DNA of 64,000 nt from Granulicella sapmiensis (lineage in GTDB: Bacteria; Acidobacteriota; Terriglobia; Terriglobales; Acidobacteriaceae). Shown in pieces: positions 37,699 through 46,672 of this stretch. Every line of letters starts with the position of its first letter. The stretch's first letter is position 1. The translations under genes and the position numbers were made by a program. The stretch spans positions 124,001-188,000 of the forward strand of contig JAMFSR010000001.1 of NCBI GenBank assembly GCA_026225395.1. The letters are read 5' to 3'. The notes beneath the pieces are model-generated. The model was not told where the DNA came from. It saw nothing but the letters and a program-made list of their open reading frames with translations, and ran no database searches.

Positions 37699-38853
37699 TT
37701 ACCGCCGCTCATCGCTCGCGCCTGATACTCGATTTTCCCCAGAGTGCCGTGGCCGCTCTGTCTCACTCAGCGCTTCGTTATAGATATTGAGATATTGCTT
37801 TGTCATAGCGTCCGCCGAAAACTCGCGCGCTACAAATGCACGGCCTGCGGCGCCGAATTGGTTGCGTAGTGAACCATCCTGTAGCAACCTGATTATTCCA
37901 TTTTCCATTTGACCGAGATCACCAGATGGCACCAAAAATCCCGTCTCGCCCTCGCGCACCAAACTTGATACATCGCCCACATCCGTAGCAACGATTGGGA
38001 GGCCACTGGCCATCGCTTCAAGCAAACCCATTGGCATACCTTCCGTCCGCGACGAGGAAACAAGAACATCCAAGGACGCGTAAAACGCAGCCATATCGTC
38101 ACACCGTCCCGGCATCGATACAAACGCACGAAGGTTGAGGTTGTCGATAAGCGACTCCAGCCTTCCGCGCTCCGGCCCCTCTCCGGCGACTACAAAGCGT
38201 GCGGCCGGGAATCTTTCACGCACAGCAACAGCGGTTTGCAAAAATAAATCGGCTCCCTTCTCTAACGAAAGGCGTCCCGCGAATCCAACAGTCAGGGAGC
38301 CAGAACCACGCGCCGTCTCTCCTGGGAAGTTGAAAGCATCAACTTGCACGCCATTGCGAATGATCGAGACTCTTTCCTGCGGGAGGCCAGAACGAATGAG
38401 ACGCCTTCGCACATCTTCCGATACCGCAACAACCCGAGAATAGCGACGCAATACGAATCGATCGACGTATCCATACAATCTTGTCGCCATGTCGGTATCG
38501 AGCCAGTTGTGGCAGGTGGAGATCATTGGGATTTCACGATCCCTTATAGCGAGGCGGCTGTAAATATCCGCTTTGTAACCGTGCGCGTGGAGAATATCCG
38601 CACCCGTACTGCGCACAAGAGAACGCAGCCCGCGGACAGAAGAGAAATCAATCTGACCGTCGCAAGGGATCAGGTAGGATTTGATACCTGCTGCTACCGC
38701 AGCGTCGAATAGGGGGTCTTCCGATTGTTTCGAGTGCTGAAAAGCGCAAAGCATCGATGTGTGACCATCGCCATTGAGTCCCTTAGAGAGATTGAGAATA
38801 ACGCGCTCGGCGCCATACATCCCGCTACTACTGATGATATGAAGGACTTTCAT
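37699..38853 (-). CDS. GT4 family glycosyltransferase
   Basis: The 384-aa GT-B enzyme begins VLHIISSSGMYGAERVILNLSK, with the glycine loop of GT4 enzymes, and contains ADILHAHGYKADIYS, the linker SIIRNGVQVDAFNFP, VGFAGRLSLEKGADLFL and the donor-site SRTEGMPMGLLEAMASGLP with the family's E-x7-E glutamates. It should add a hexose to the lipid-linked exopolysaccharide intermediate. The ATG overlaps the deacetylase stop by 4 nt, and the next GT2 starts 7 nt after its stop, so these genes are co-translated. Confidence 0.9.
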   Translation of the reverse strand: MKVLHIISSSGMYGAERVILNLSKGLNGDGHTSMLCAFQHSKQSEDPLFDAAVAAGIKSYLIPCDGQIDFSSVRGLRSLVRSTGADILHAHGYKADIYSRLAIRDREIPMISTCHNWLDTDMATRLYGYVDRFVLRRYSRVVAVSEDVRRRLIRSGLPQERVSIIRNGVQVDAFNFPGETARGSGSLTVGFAGRLSLEKGADLFLQTAVAVRERFPAARFVVAGEGPERGRLESLIDNLNLRAFVSMPGRCDDMAAFYASLDVLVSSSRTEGMPMGLLEAMASGLPIVATDVGDVSSLVREGETGFLVPSGDLGQMENGIIRLLQDGSLRNQFGAAGRAFVAREFSADAMTKQYLNIYNEALSETERPRHSGENRVSGASDERR

Positions 38854-39617
38854 ATACGATCGTCCGCTGATGCGGCCTTACTCGACCCTTCGCGATTGGC
38901 GGCAGACCAGATCCACCCATATAGCGTGTCTCCGACTATCCTCTTGACCAGACCTTTAAGCTTATCTTGTCGCTCCAGTCCGCGCAAAACATCCTTTTCC
39001 GGATCGAGGAGGCTTTCGATATAGGAGAGACTCCAGTCACCGCGAACATTGAGTCTACCCGTCAGCGAACTGATCGGGAGTGTCGTCAACTGGGGTATCG
39101 AAGTAAACATGCTGGTGTATCCGGCATCAACGCACGCAGCTAAGATTCGTTTGTTAAACCGTCCGCCAGGGAATGATAGCGATGTCACCGGCGCTCCCAG
39201 TTCATCTTCCAGTAATTTTCTTGCAGCGACTAGCTCAAGGTGCAACTCCGCCGAATTGCAGTGTGTGAGCAACTTGTGACTCCATCCATGGGCGCCGATC
39301 TGCTGGCCCGCTGCATACATATCCCGAACCTGCCCCCAATTCATGTAGCCGGGACGTTTGCCGATCCAGTTTGCAGTCAAGAAAAAGTCCGCGGTCATCC
39401 CGCGATCTGCAAGCATCGGAAACGCAATATCGTAGTTCGAGATGTGGCCATCGTCGAAGGTCACTTTGGCTGCAATTCTTTCGCCAACCGAAGTCTGCCG
39501 AAACAAGTCAAGCTGATCGCGAAAGGCATCTTTATCGAGGGCATATGTATATGCCTGTGGGACCGAACTTAACTCATGGTAGAGAAAGTGCAATACCCTA
39601 TTGCTAGGCGTGTTCAC
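38850..39617 (-). CDS. NodB-type polysaccharide deacetylase
   Basis: The 255-aa product has the NodB motifs TFDDGH (metal-binding and catalytic Asp pair), HGWSH (metal His pair) and SFPGGRFN. These enzymes remove N- or O-acetyl groups from polysaccharides, and deacetylases of this kind are common in exosortase-linked exopolysaccharide loci. There is no signal peptide, so it probably acts on the cytosolic intermediate or has an unusual location. The start is GTG; no ATG lies near the domain start. It is the first gene of the four-gene minus-strand group, about 165 nt from the divergent acetyltransferase gene. Confidence 0.85.
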   Translation of the reverse strand: MNTPSNRVLHFLYHELSSVPQAYTYALDKDAFRDQLDLFRQTSVGERIAAKVTFDDGHISNYDIAFPMLADRGMTADFFLTANWIGKRPGYMNWGQVRDMYAAGQQIGAHGWSHKLLTHCNSAELHLELVAARKLLEDELGAPVTSLSFPGGRFNKRILAACVDAGYTSMFTSIPQLTTLPISSLTGRLNVRGDWSLSYIESLLDPEKDVLRGLERQDKLKGLVKRIVGDTLYGWIWSAANREGSSKAASADDRI

Positions 39618-39782
39618 AAAAATCCGTGTTTCGCTATGAGTAGAAATGGTCCCGCCTGCCGCCTTAACCGATTAGATCACAGGAGCATGCACGGTCGGTG
39701 GTAATCTACAGACGGCGTTTTGCCAGCTTTGGTGCCAGCGACGGTTTTTCGGACGCCTTTGCTTCTACCGTGTGGATGGAAT

Positions 39783-40406
39783 ATGGTAAGCCAAGCGAGT
39801 GCTACGATTCGAGATTTAATTGAGGCTGACGGATATCGTTACTCAGGATCGTCGGACCTAAAGTCTCTGTTGAGCGCGTATATACACCAACCCGGCTTCC
39901 GATTTAGCTATCACCTCCGTAAGGTCGCCCATTACAGCTCTCGAAGCCGGTTCGGGACTTTTGCGCTCTACGCCACGCATAGAATCTGGCTGCATGTCTA
40001 TCGATTTCGGTATGGATTCGATATATCGCCAAGAACACAAATTGGCCCAGGACTATATATAGGACATTTTGGCGGCGTGGTTATCAGTCCGGATGCCACG
40101 CTTGGATCCAATGTAAACATCGCACAGGGCGTAACGATCGGGGCCACGAGTCGTGGCCGCAACCTGGGTGCGCCAACGCTACAGGATCGAGTGTGGGTGG
40201 GAGCACATGCGATTGTCGTAGGAAAAATTACGATAGGCAACGACGCCCTGATCGCACCGGGTGCCTATGTAAACTTCGATGTCCCCAGCTACTCCGTTGT
40301 GTTGGGAAATCCAGGACGAATCGTGTCTCAAAAGGGATCAGCCGGATATATCAACAACCTAATCGGAGAGAGACGCCTCCAACAGGATGAGGGACGTCAA
40401 TCTTGA
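39783..40406 (+). CDS. Serine O-acetyltransferase-like hexapeptide acyltransferase
   Basis: From the ATG at 39783, with a ggatgg purine box upstream, the product is 207 aa. An N-terminal helical part (about 1-85) is followed by left-handed beta-helix hexapeptide turns: IGPGLYIGHFGGVVISPDA, VNIAQGVTIGA, DRVWVGAHAIVVGK and IGNDALIAPGAYVN. That layout is the SAT/CysE type, and in exopolysaccharide loci such proteins usually acetylate sugars rather than serine (an inference from context). The next gene begins with TTG overlapping its stop by 4 nt, so translation is coupled. Confidence 0.82.
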   Translation: MVSQASATIRDLIEADGYRYSGSSDLKSLLSAYIHQPGFRFSYHLRKVAHYSSRSRFGTFALYATHRIWLHVYRFRYGFDISPRTQIGPGLYIGHFGGVVISPDATLGSNVNIAQGVTIGATSRGRNLGAPTLQDRVWVGAHAIVVGKITIGNDALIAPGAYVNFDVPSYSVVLGNPGRIVSQKGSAGYINNLIGERRLQQDEGRQS

Positions 40407-41359
40407 AACTCGATGTTGTCGTTCCCACATACAACCGCAGTTTTCTTCTTCGGAAAACGATAGAGAGCTTACTGTCTGCGTCTGTGCCGAGCGGTCTTGA
40501 AGTGACCATCATCGTCGTCGACAATAACAGCAAAGACAACACACGAGATGTTGTTCTTGAACTGCAGGCACGCGCCCACTTGCCCATTGCCTATGTGGTG
40601 CAAACTTTGCAGGGGCTGTCGCACGCTCGCAACGCGGGAATCGTCGCTGGAACCGGAGAACTAGTCGGAGTCATCGACGATGACGAAGAAGTGGCAAAAC
40701 ACTGGTTTGAAACGGTGGCTAGAGAGTTCGCAGATCCGGAGATGCAATTCATCGGCGGCCCGTACTTGCCAAACTGTGAAGTGCCTCTTCCGGCTTGGTT
40801 GCCACCTGGTTACAACGGAGTGATTGGAATCGTCGAGGCAAAGCCTCGTCAGCTTTTCGGTGAATCGTTCCCAGGAAACCTCCAGGGAGGCAATGCCGTC
40901 TTCCGTAGAGCTGTGTTTGAGAGAGTCGGCCTTTACGATGTACAGCTGGGTCGAAGTGGCAAAGGCCTTCTCTCCGAAGAAGACGCTGAATTCTATCGCC
41001 GCCTGCTGGCCGCTGGTTTGCGGGGATTTCACGTGCCGGATCTTGCAATCTACCACTACATTCCAGCCTCGCGCCTTACGCGCCAGTATCACCGTAGATG
41101 GTGCTTCTGGCGTGGGGTCTCGCAGGGGATTGCCGATAAGAAGAGAAAGGAAAACGTCCGCTACGCGTTGAGTATTCCGCGCTATCGGATTATGCGAGGG
41201 ATCGACGGCTTCTTCGACATCCCACGAAACCTCTTCTCGCGATCAGCGTCGGGGATGTCCTTTGCCCGGGAACTCTTCTTCTGGGACCTGTTGGGATTTG
41301 TATATGGAAAGCATTTCATCCAGATTGGCTCGTATTATGCCAACCAAAGAAAAACGTAG
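40403..41359 (+). CDS. GT2 family glycosyltransferase
   Basis: The 318-aa GT-A enzyme has LDVVVPTYNRSFLLRKTIES, VVDNNSKDNT and GVIDDDEEVAKHW (DxD region), plus LSEEDAEFYRRLLAAG as the ED motif. A long basic segment (about 225-260) and aromatic C-terminus may bind the membrane peripherally. It starts with TTG immediately overlapping the acetyltransferase stop; the aggatgaggga stretch upstream serves as ribosome site. The two form a separate plus-strand pair between minus-strand groups. Confidence 0.9.
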   Translation: MKLDVVVPTYNRSFLLRKTIESLLSASVPSGLEVTIIVVDNNSKDNTRDVVLELQARAHLPIAYVVQTLQGLSHARNAGIVAGTGELVGVIDDDEEVAKHWFETVAREFADPEMQFIGGPYLPNCEVPLPAWLPPGYNGVIGIVEAKPRQLFGESFPGNLQGGNAVFRRAVFERVGLYDVQLGRSGKGLLSEEDAEFYRRLLAAGLRGFHVPDLAIYHYIPASRLTRQYHRRWCFWRGVSQGIADKKRKENVRYALSIPRYRIMRGIDGFFDIPRNLFSRSASGMSFARELFFWDLLGFVYGKHFIQIGSYYANQRKT

Positions 41360-41389
41360 TCGGCCATTGAGACATGTAGGTCCCTTGGG

Positions 41390-42910
41390 CTATGCAGGGA
41401 CCAATTTCGACTGCCTCCATTTAGAGAAAAAGCTCGTCGCCTCACGCCGGAACATTAGGCCAACACAAATCCCATAAACAGGAAGCGTGACAAGAATCTG
41501 TATGAAAAACATAGGCAAATTGGATGGATGCCAATAACGGTCAGCCACATAGCAAACCAAACCGAAGGGCACGGCACACAGAGAGATCTTTCCCCAACCC
41601 TGCCAAATATATGCAGCGGAAGACACGCCCAGGATTTTCTTAACATATCGTGGCCAAAATGCGAGATGAGTGAAAGTCATCGAAATAGATGTCCCCCACG
41701 CAACTCCATAAAGCCCAACCTTCCGAACCAGTATGATGCTCAGACCCAGGTTCAGAAGAGCTTCATACACAGCCCATCGGGCGACGGGTTTGTGCTTGTC
41801 GATCGCCATCATAATAGCACCGGCTGTTGAGTCTCCCATGGAAAAGAACAGACTGATCATGAGGATTTGAAGCACTGTTTCAGAGACTAGACCGTACTGA
41901 GGGCCCATCCAGATTGAGATAAACGTCTTGCCTCGAAAGATAAGTGCCAGTGCAATGGGAAACACTAACCCTAGCATTCCTTGTGTTCCGCGAAGAAGCA
42001 TTCGTCGCAGATCTTCATGTCGTCCGGTTGCAGCGAGGCCACTTGCCATCGGCATGAAGGTCGTAGAAACCGCACTGGAGACCTGCGAGGCATAGGATAC
42101 GAGACTGCTACCAATCGAGTAGAACGTAACCATGCCTACCGAAAGAAAAGCGCCAACGACCAGTGAATCCGTATTTATGATGACCTGAACCGCCATCATA
42201 AATACGAAAGTGGTAAAGCTATAGGACCAGATGGCACGCAGTACGGAGGATTCTGGCCGGCTCACGCGTGTACGCGATGCCGGGAAAATCTTCATTGCGA
42301 TCAAACAAGTCAATACTCCGATAGCAACAATGACTGTGAGTTCCCAGCACGCAAGAGAAATGAGACCGTGACCGCTCCGAAGGATCAAAAGAACTCCTCC
42401 CGCTCTCAGAATCGTCTGGATCATGGTGATCGAACTCAATAAGTCGAAACGATGAATAGCTGCCAGAACAGCGCCAAATACCCCCGAAACAAGTGTTACC
42501 GCTACCCCTAAAGCACAGGCTAAAACAGTGATGCGCGAGGCATTAACCAGATACGCCGGTATTTTGAAAAAATGTGGCATCAAAAATGCAAGCACAATAC
42601 TCAGACATGAAACTCCTGATGCAATCAGAACTCGAAACCAGAGCGCTGCCCCAATCAGCTTTGCCCCTTCTGTATGATTGCCTTCTGCCTGGGCCTTGGA
42701 AACAAAACGGATCACGGCAGTTCTTAGACCGAGATCCAAAAGTGCCAGGTAGGAGACTGTGGAAACGGCAAGAATCCATATTCCGTATTGCACGGTCCCA
42801 AGATGCCGTACAACAAAAGGCGTCAAGAAGAACGGGACAACCATGTTGACTGCTGTCGCCACCCAGTTCATTCCAATATTTAGCGCGAACCGTTTGGTGG
42901 TGCTAGCCAT
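41390..42910 (-). CDS. Polysaccharide flippase (Wzx-like, MOP superfamily)
   Basis: The 506-aa integral membrane protein starts at the ATG at 42910 and has about 12 to 14 hydrophobic helices. The start, FALNIGMNWVATAVNMVVPF followed by FVVRHLGTVQYGIW, is typical of Wzx/PST flippases, as is LDLGLRTAVIRFVSKA. It should turn lipid-linked exopolysaccharide repeat units across the inner membrane for polymerisation. Its start is only 39 nt from the divergent GT2 gene at 42950, so the two genes share a compact promoter region. Confidence 0.9.
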   Translation of the reverse strand: MASTTKRFALNIGMNWVATAVNMVVPFFLTPFVVRHLGTVQYGIWILAVSTVSYLALLDLGLRTAVIRFVSKAQAEGNHTEGAKLIGAALWFRVLIASGVSCLSIVLAFLMPHFFKIPAYLVNASRITVLACALGVAVTLVSGVFGAVLAAIHRFDLLSSITMIQTILRAGGVLLILRSGHGLISLACWELTVIVAIGVLTCLIAMKIFPASRTRVSRPESSVLRAIWSYSFTTFVFMMAVQVIINTDSLVVGAFLSVGMVTFYSIGSSLVSYASQVSSAVSTTFMPMASGLAATGRHEDLRRMLLRGTQGMLGLVFPIALALIFRGKTFISIWMGPQYGLVSETVLQILMISLFFSMGDSTAGAIMMAIDKHKPVARWAVYEALLNLGLSIILVRKVGLYGVAWGTSISMTFTHLAFWPRYVKKILGVSSAAYIWQGWGKISLCAVPFGLVCYVADRYWHPSNLPMFFIQILVTLPVYGICVGLMFRREATSFFSKWRQSKLVPA

Positions 42911-42949
42911 CGTATTAGGATATCCATTCCTCAAGTACAGTTGGAAACA

Positions 42950-44056
42950 ATGAAGATACTCTTTTGGGCGAGCCTTTTGACTGTCTCGTATACCTATATA
43001 GGATACGCGCTGATGCTTTCGATTCTCGCAAGGCTGCGGTCACGCCCCATTCTCCGGAAGCCTATCACCCCAACCGTTTCGATCCTGATTGCTGCCCGCA
43101 ACGAGGAGCAACGCATCGACACAAAGTTGGCAAACCTGCGCGAGTTGAATTATCCAAAGAATCTGCTTCAGATCATTGTCATATCTGATGGATCCACGGA
43201 TCGAACAGCTGCCTTACTCGATGAACATAAAGCTTTCGTAGTTTCGGTTATTCTTCCGGTTTCCATGGGAAAAGCAGTTGCACTCAATAAAGGTAAAGCG
43301 CAAGCAACGGGAGAAATCCTCGTCTTTTTCGATATGCGTCAAATTGTTCATCCGGAAGCACTAGCAGAGTTGGTCTCTTTCTTCTCTGATCCCGAGATAG
43401 GAGCCGTCAGTGGTGAACTGATACTGAATGACGTCGCAAATGGCGCTACCAATGGATTGGGCTTTTATTGGAAGATTGAAAAGATTATTCGCCGTCTGGA
43501 ATCTGACACGGGGTCGGTGGTTGGCGTTACAGGTGCGATATACGCCCTTCGAAGGGAGTTGTATGTTGATCTCCCGGCAGACACGATCCTCGACGATGTC
43601 CTGGTTCCGATGAACGTCGCTCGCGCGGGATACCGCGTTGCCTTCAACCCCAAAGCATTTGCGTACGATCAACTATTCGTTGAACAGAGTAAAGAATTTT
43701 CCCGCAAAGTTCGCACCCTCACAGGCAACCTACAGCTGCTCAGGCTTACACCGTGGCTTTTGACGAAGCGGAATCCTCTTCTGGTTCGCTTCATCAGCCA
43801 CAAACTGTTGCGAGTTGCAGCGCCAATTTTCTTACTTCTAATGCTCGTGTCTTCTGCCCTTGCTCAAAACAGGTTTTACGTCGAAACATTCGTGCTCCAA
43901 CTGATATTCTACGGACTGGCTTTAGTTGGCTCAATTCGACCCGCGAGTCGTAAGTGGCAGCCGATCTCGATTGCACACACATTCGTCATCCTGAATTTTG
44001 CGGCTCTGATAGCGCTGCGGAACTTCGTGACGCATCGTACAGATGTGTGGAACTAG
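42950..44056 (+). CDS. Membrane-anchored processive-type GT2 glycosyltransferase
   Basis: The 368-aa protein starts at the ATG at 42950; a TTG 9 nt upstream is possible. It has an N-terminal membrane helix, a GT-A core with VSILIAARNEEQRID, ISDGSTDRT, a DxD-like FFDMRQ and LDDVLVPMNVARAG, then two or three C-terminal helices. This layout resembles N-acetylglucosaminyltransferases of the hyaluronan/PNAG-synthase type. The canonical QxxRW is not evident; FSRKVRTLTGN occupies its place, so it may be non-processive. Downstream are the ligase/polymerase (24 nt) and a GT4. Confidence 0.85.
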   Translation: MKILFWASLLTVSYTYIGYALMLSILARLRSRPILRKPITPTVSILIAARNEEQRIDTKLANLRELNYPKNLLQIIVISDGSTDRTAALLDEHKAFVVSVILPVSMGKAVALNKGKAQATGEILVFFDMRQIVHPEALAELVSFFSDPEIGAVSGELILNDVANGATNGLGFYWKIEKIIRRLESDTGSVVGVTGAIYALRRELYVDLPADTILDDVLVPMNVARAGYRVAFNPKAFAYDQLFVEQSKEFSRKVRTLTGNLQLLRLTPWLLTKRNPLLVRFISHKLLRVAAPIFLLLMLVSSALAQNRFYVETFVLQLIFYGLALVGSIRPASRKWQPISIAHTFVILNFAALIALRNFVTHRTDVWN

Positions 44057-44080
44057 CATCGAAGAGGATGAAAATAACCC

Positions 44081-45469
44081 GTGGGGACAGGAATCGGACA
44101 CTACATCCCGCTGCTAGCGTATGTCGGCTTCTGGGTCATGTGTCTCGTCTCCTTGACTGGTAGACCCCTGCTGGCCCTTTATTACTTGTTGCCCTTCGTC
44201 CCTTACAGAACGATGCGCGATCATTTCGCTGATTACCCTCTCGGAAACAACCTTCTAACCATCCTTATCATTGCAGTGATCCTTGGGGCACTTCTCAAGG
44301 GGAAGCGGCTACCCCCGTCGCGACTTTATGGGACGTGGCTTTGGTTCGGCCTCTATCTGTACGCTTCTCTCTGGCTGGGAACCATAGTGAGCGGTGCTCC
44401 GGCCCCGCTCTGGCTTTCGGACATCAACTTCGTTACCTGGAAAGATTACATGCTCATCCCGCTGCTTTTTGTGGCAGCGGGCCTCGTCATTGAGGATCGC
44501 AGGACCATTAGGAACGTCGTAATTGTCACAGCCATTTCCCTTCTTCTCATCGACAAGAGTGCCCTCGCGTCAAGCTTGTCTCGTAGTTGGACAACGTTCG
44601 ACGAAAACAAACGTGATCCGGGGCCACTCGCTTTCGGCGTGAACCAGCTTGCGGCATTCCTTGCGCAATTCGGAATGTTTTTCTGGGGCTTCGGACAGTT
44701 CATGAAACGGTGGACCATCAAATTAGCCTGTTATAGCCTCGTCGCGATCACGTTTCTAGCAACCTTGTACACTTTTTCGCGAGGTGCCTACCTTGCAGTT
44801 CTCGTGAGTGTTCTCGCATTGGCAATCCTCTGGGATCGGAAGCTCATCATCGTCCTCGGTGCGTTTCTCTTGACTTGGCAAACTGTCGTTCCGCCCGCGG
44901 TGACACAACGGGTCAATATGACAGAGGACTCCAACGGCGCTCTTGAAGCGTCCGCTCAAGAGCGGGTGGATCTTTGGCAACAGTCGCGCGATATGTTCAT
45001 GCGAAGCCCAATTGTCGGAACGGGATTCGCCACATTCCAGCTGGGCGAGCATACGGACAAACTCAAAGACACACACAACTGGTATGTCAAAGTATTGGTC
45101 GAAACCGGGATAATCGGAGGCCTCTTCGCAGGTTTTCTTGTGTTTCAAATGCTTGCAATCGGATACAAACTCTTTAGAAAGGCTTCTGATCCGATTTTTC
45201 GTGGGCTGGGCCTGGGTTTCATGCTTGCGGTATTGTCCTGCGCCATTGCTAACTTCTTCGGTGATCGCTGGACCTACCTTGAAATTACTGGACTTCTCTG
45301 GGTACTCGCAGCGGCCGTCGCTAGAGCCCAGCAACTCCACGACTCCTCTCCAAGCAACCCTCTCGAACCCATACAAACTGCTGCCGTTTTGGATCTATCC
45401 AACAGGCGTGAGGCGCTCGCTGCCAACCAGATTCGACCGGGACTCAATCCCGTAAGCAGACAAATATGA
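44081..45469 (+). CDS. O-antigen ligase/polymerase family membrane protein (Wzy_C)
   Basis: The 462-aa product starts with GTG, with an agagga ribosome site 8-13 nt before it. It has about 10 to 12 helices. The large periplasmic loop before the last helices contains RSPIVGTGFATFQLGEHTD and DTHNWYVKVLVETGIIGGL, the H-N-x-(Y/W) and E-x-G signature of the O-antigen ligase/polymerase family. In this locus it is the best candidate for the polymerase that joins repeat units delivered by the flippase; a ligase role cannot be excluded. The stop overlaps the next ATG. Confidence 0.85.
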   Translation: MGTGIGHYIPLLAYVGFWVMCLVSLTGRPLLALYYLLPFVPYRTMRDHFADYPLGNNLLTILIIAVILGALLKGKRLPPSRLYGTWLWFGLYLYASLWLGTIVSGAPAPLWLSDINFVTWKDYMLIPLLFVAAGLVIEDRRTIRNVVIVTAISLLLIDKSALASSLSRSWTTFDENKRDPGPLAFGVNQLAAFLAQFGMFFWGFGQFMKRWTIKLACYSLVAITFLATLYTFSRGAYLAVLVSVLALAILWDRKLIIVLGAFLLTWQTVVPPAVTQRVNMTEDSNGALEASAQERVDLWQQSRDMFMRSPIVGTGFATFQLGEHTDKLKDTHNWYVKVLVETGIIGGLFAGFLVFQMLAIGYKLFRKASDPIFRGLGLGFMLAVLSCAIANFFGDRWTYLEITGLLWVLAAAVARAQQLHDSSPSNPLEPIQTAAVLDLSNRREALAANQIRPGLNPVSRQI

Positions 45470-46641
45470 TCCAACAGATATGGAACACTGGAGGAAACCA
45501 ACCACCTGAGCTTGCTCATGATGCCCCCCATGTACTGCTAGTGGTGGATCAGTTTGGAAGAACTCTCGGCGGCGGTGAAAGAGTCATCCTCAGACTGGCC
45601 CGACTTCTTCCTCAATACGGCTTTCGTGTCTCGATCCTGACCTTTCTCATTGATCCGAAAAGTCCGGTCCTCGAAGAGGTTCCAGTTTGTCCCCTGTACG
45701 TATTGCCTCTTCGGCGCACATATGATTTCAAGGCACTGCGAGCCGCGAGCGCGTTACGCCAATTTCTACAGAAAGAGGACATCCAGATTGTCCAAACTTT
45801 CTTCGAGAGTTCGGATCTCTGGGCCGGAATAATTGTAAAAGCATTCAGCAACGCGAAGCTCATTTGGAGTCGGCGAGATATGGGCATTCTCAGATCGCCC
45901 AAACATCAAATCGCTTACAGGTTACTCTCTCGTTTACCCGATCTTGTTTTTGCAGTCTCCGAACAGGTGCGCCAACATTGCATCGAAATTGACAAAATCG
46001 ATCCAACACGTGTCATAACCATTCACAATGGCCTCACAATTTCACCGCAAGAAACGCGACATACTACGATCGACGGCTTCCCCCATGTCACCACTGTTGG
46101 CAACATCCGGAGAGTCAAAGGTCACGATGTGTTTATCCGGGCGGCCGCCATTGTGCTCAAACATTGTCCGGGAGCATCCTTTAGCGTCGCCGGCAACATA
46201 CTGGAACGCGAGTATTTTAGCGAGCTCGAACTCCTTGTCGAAGAACTCGGCATTTCGCAGCAGTTTCATTTTATCGGCCCAACCAAAGGAGTCGCAGCAC
46301 ATTTACACTCATGCGACGTCTTCGTGCTTCCATCGAGAAGCGAAGGGTTCTCGAATGCAATCATCGAAGCGATGAATGAATCCCTTCCCATCATCGCTAC
46401 TGACGTGGGTGGAAATTCGGAAGCTGTTGTCGACAACGTGAGTGGATTCATCGTACCTCCCGACGACGAGTCCACACTCGCAAAAGCGATAATAACGCTC
46501 TGCCTCAATCCCATGGTTGCTTGCAATATGGGGAGGGCCGGCCGGAAGATCGTTGAAGAACGCTTCTCGGAGGCGGCAATGATGAGGCGTATTCAAGCCG
46601 CCTATATCACTCATCTACATAAGAGGAGTTCTGAACTTTAG
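45466..46641 (+). CDS. GT4 family glycosyltransferase
   Basis: The 391-aa GT-B enzyme has VLLVVDQFGRTLGGGERVIL, a GGGE loop typical of this family, ITIHNGLTISP as linker, VTTVGNIRRVKGHDVFIRA and PSRSEGFSNAIIEAMNESLP with the donor-binding E-x7-E. It starts with an ATG overlapping the polymerase stop (ATGA) and is the last gene of the plus-strand group. It ends 31 nt from the convergent GGDEF-EAL gene. Confidence 0.9.
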   Translation: MIQQIWNTGGNQPPELAHDAPHVLLVVDQFGRTLGGGERVILRLARLLPQYGFRVSILTFLIDPKSPVLEEVPVCPLYVLPLRRTYDFKALRAASALRQFLQKEDIQIVQTFFESSDLWAGIIVKAFSNAKLIWSRRDMGILRSPKHQIAYRLLSRLPDLVFAVSEQVRQHCIEIDKIDPTRVITIHNGLTISPQETRHTTIDGFPHVTTVGNIRRVKGHDVFIRAAAIVLKHCPGASFSVAGNILEREYFSELELLVEELGISQQFHFIGPTKGVAAHLHSCDVFVLPSRSEGFSNAIIEAMNESLPIIATDVGGNSEAVVDNVSGFIVPPDDESTLAKAIITLCLNPMVACNMGRAGRKIVEERFSEAAMMRRIQAAYITHLHKRSSEL

Positions 46642-46672
46642 GGAATTCTAGAACTTAGACATTAGCTCAAGT

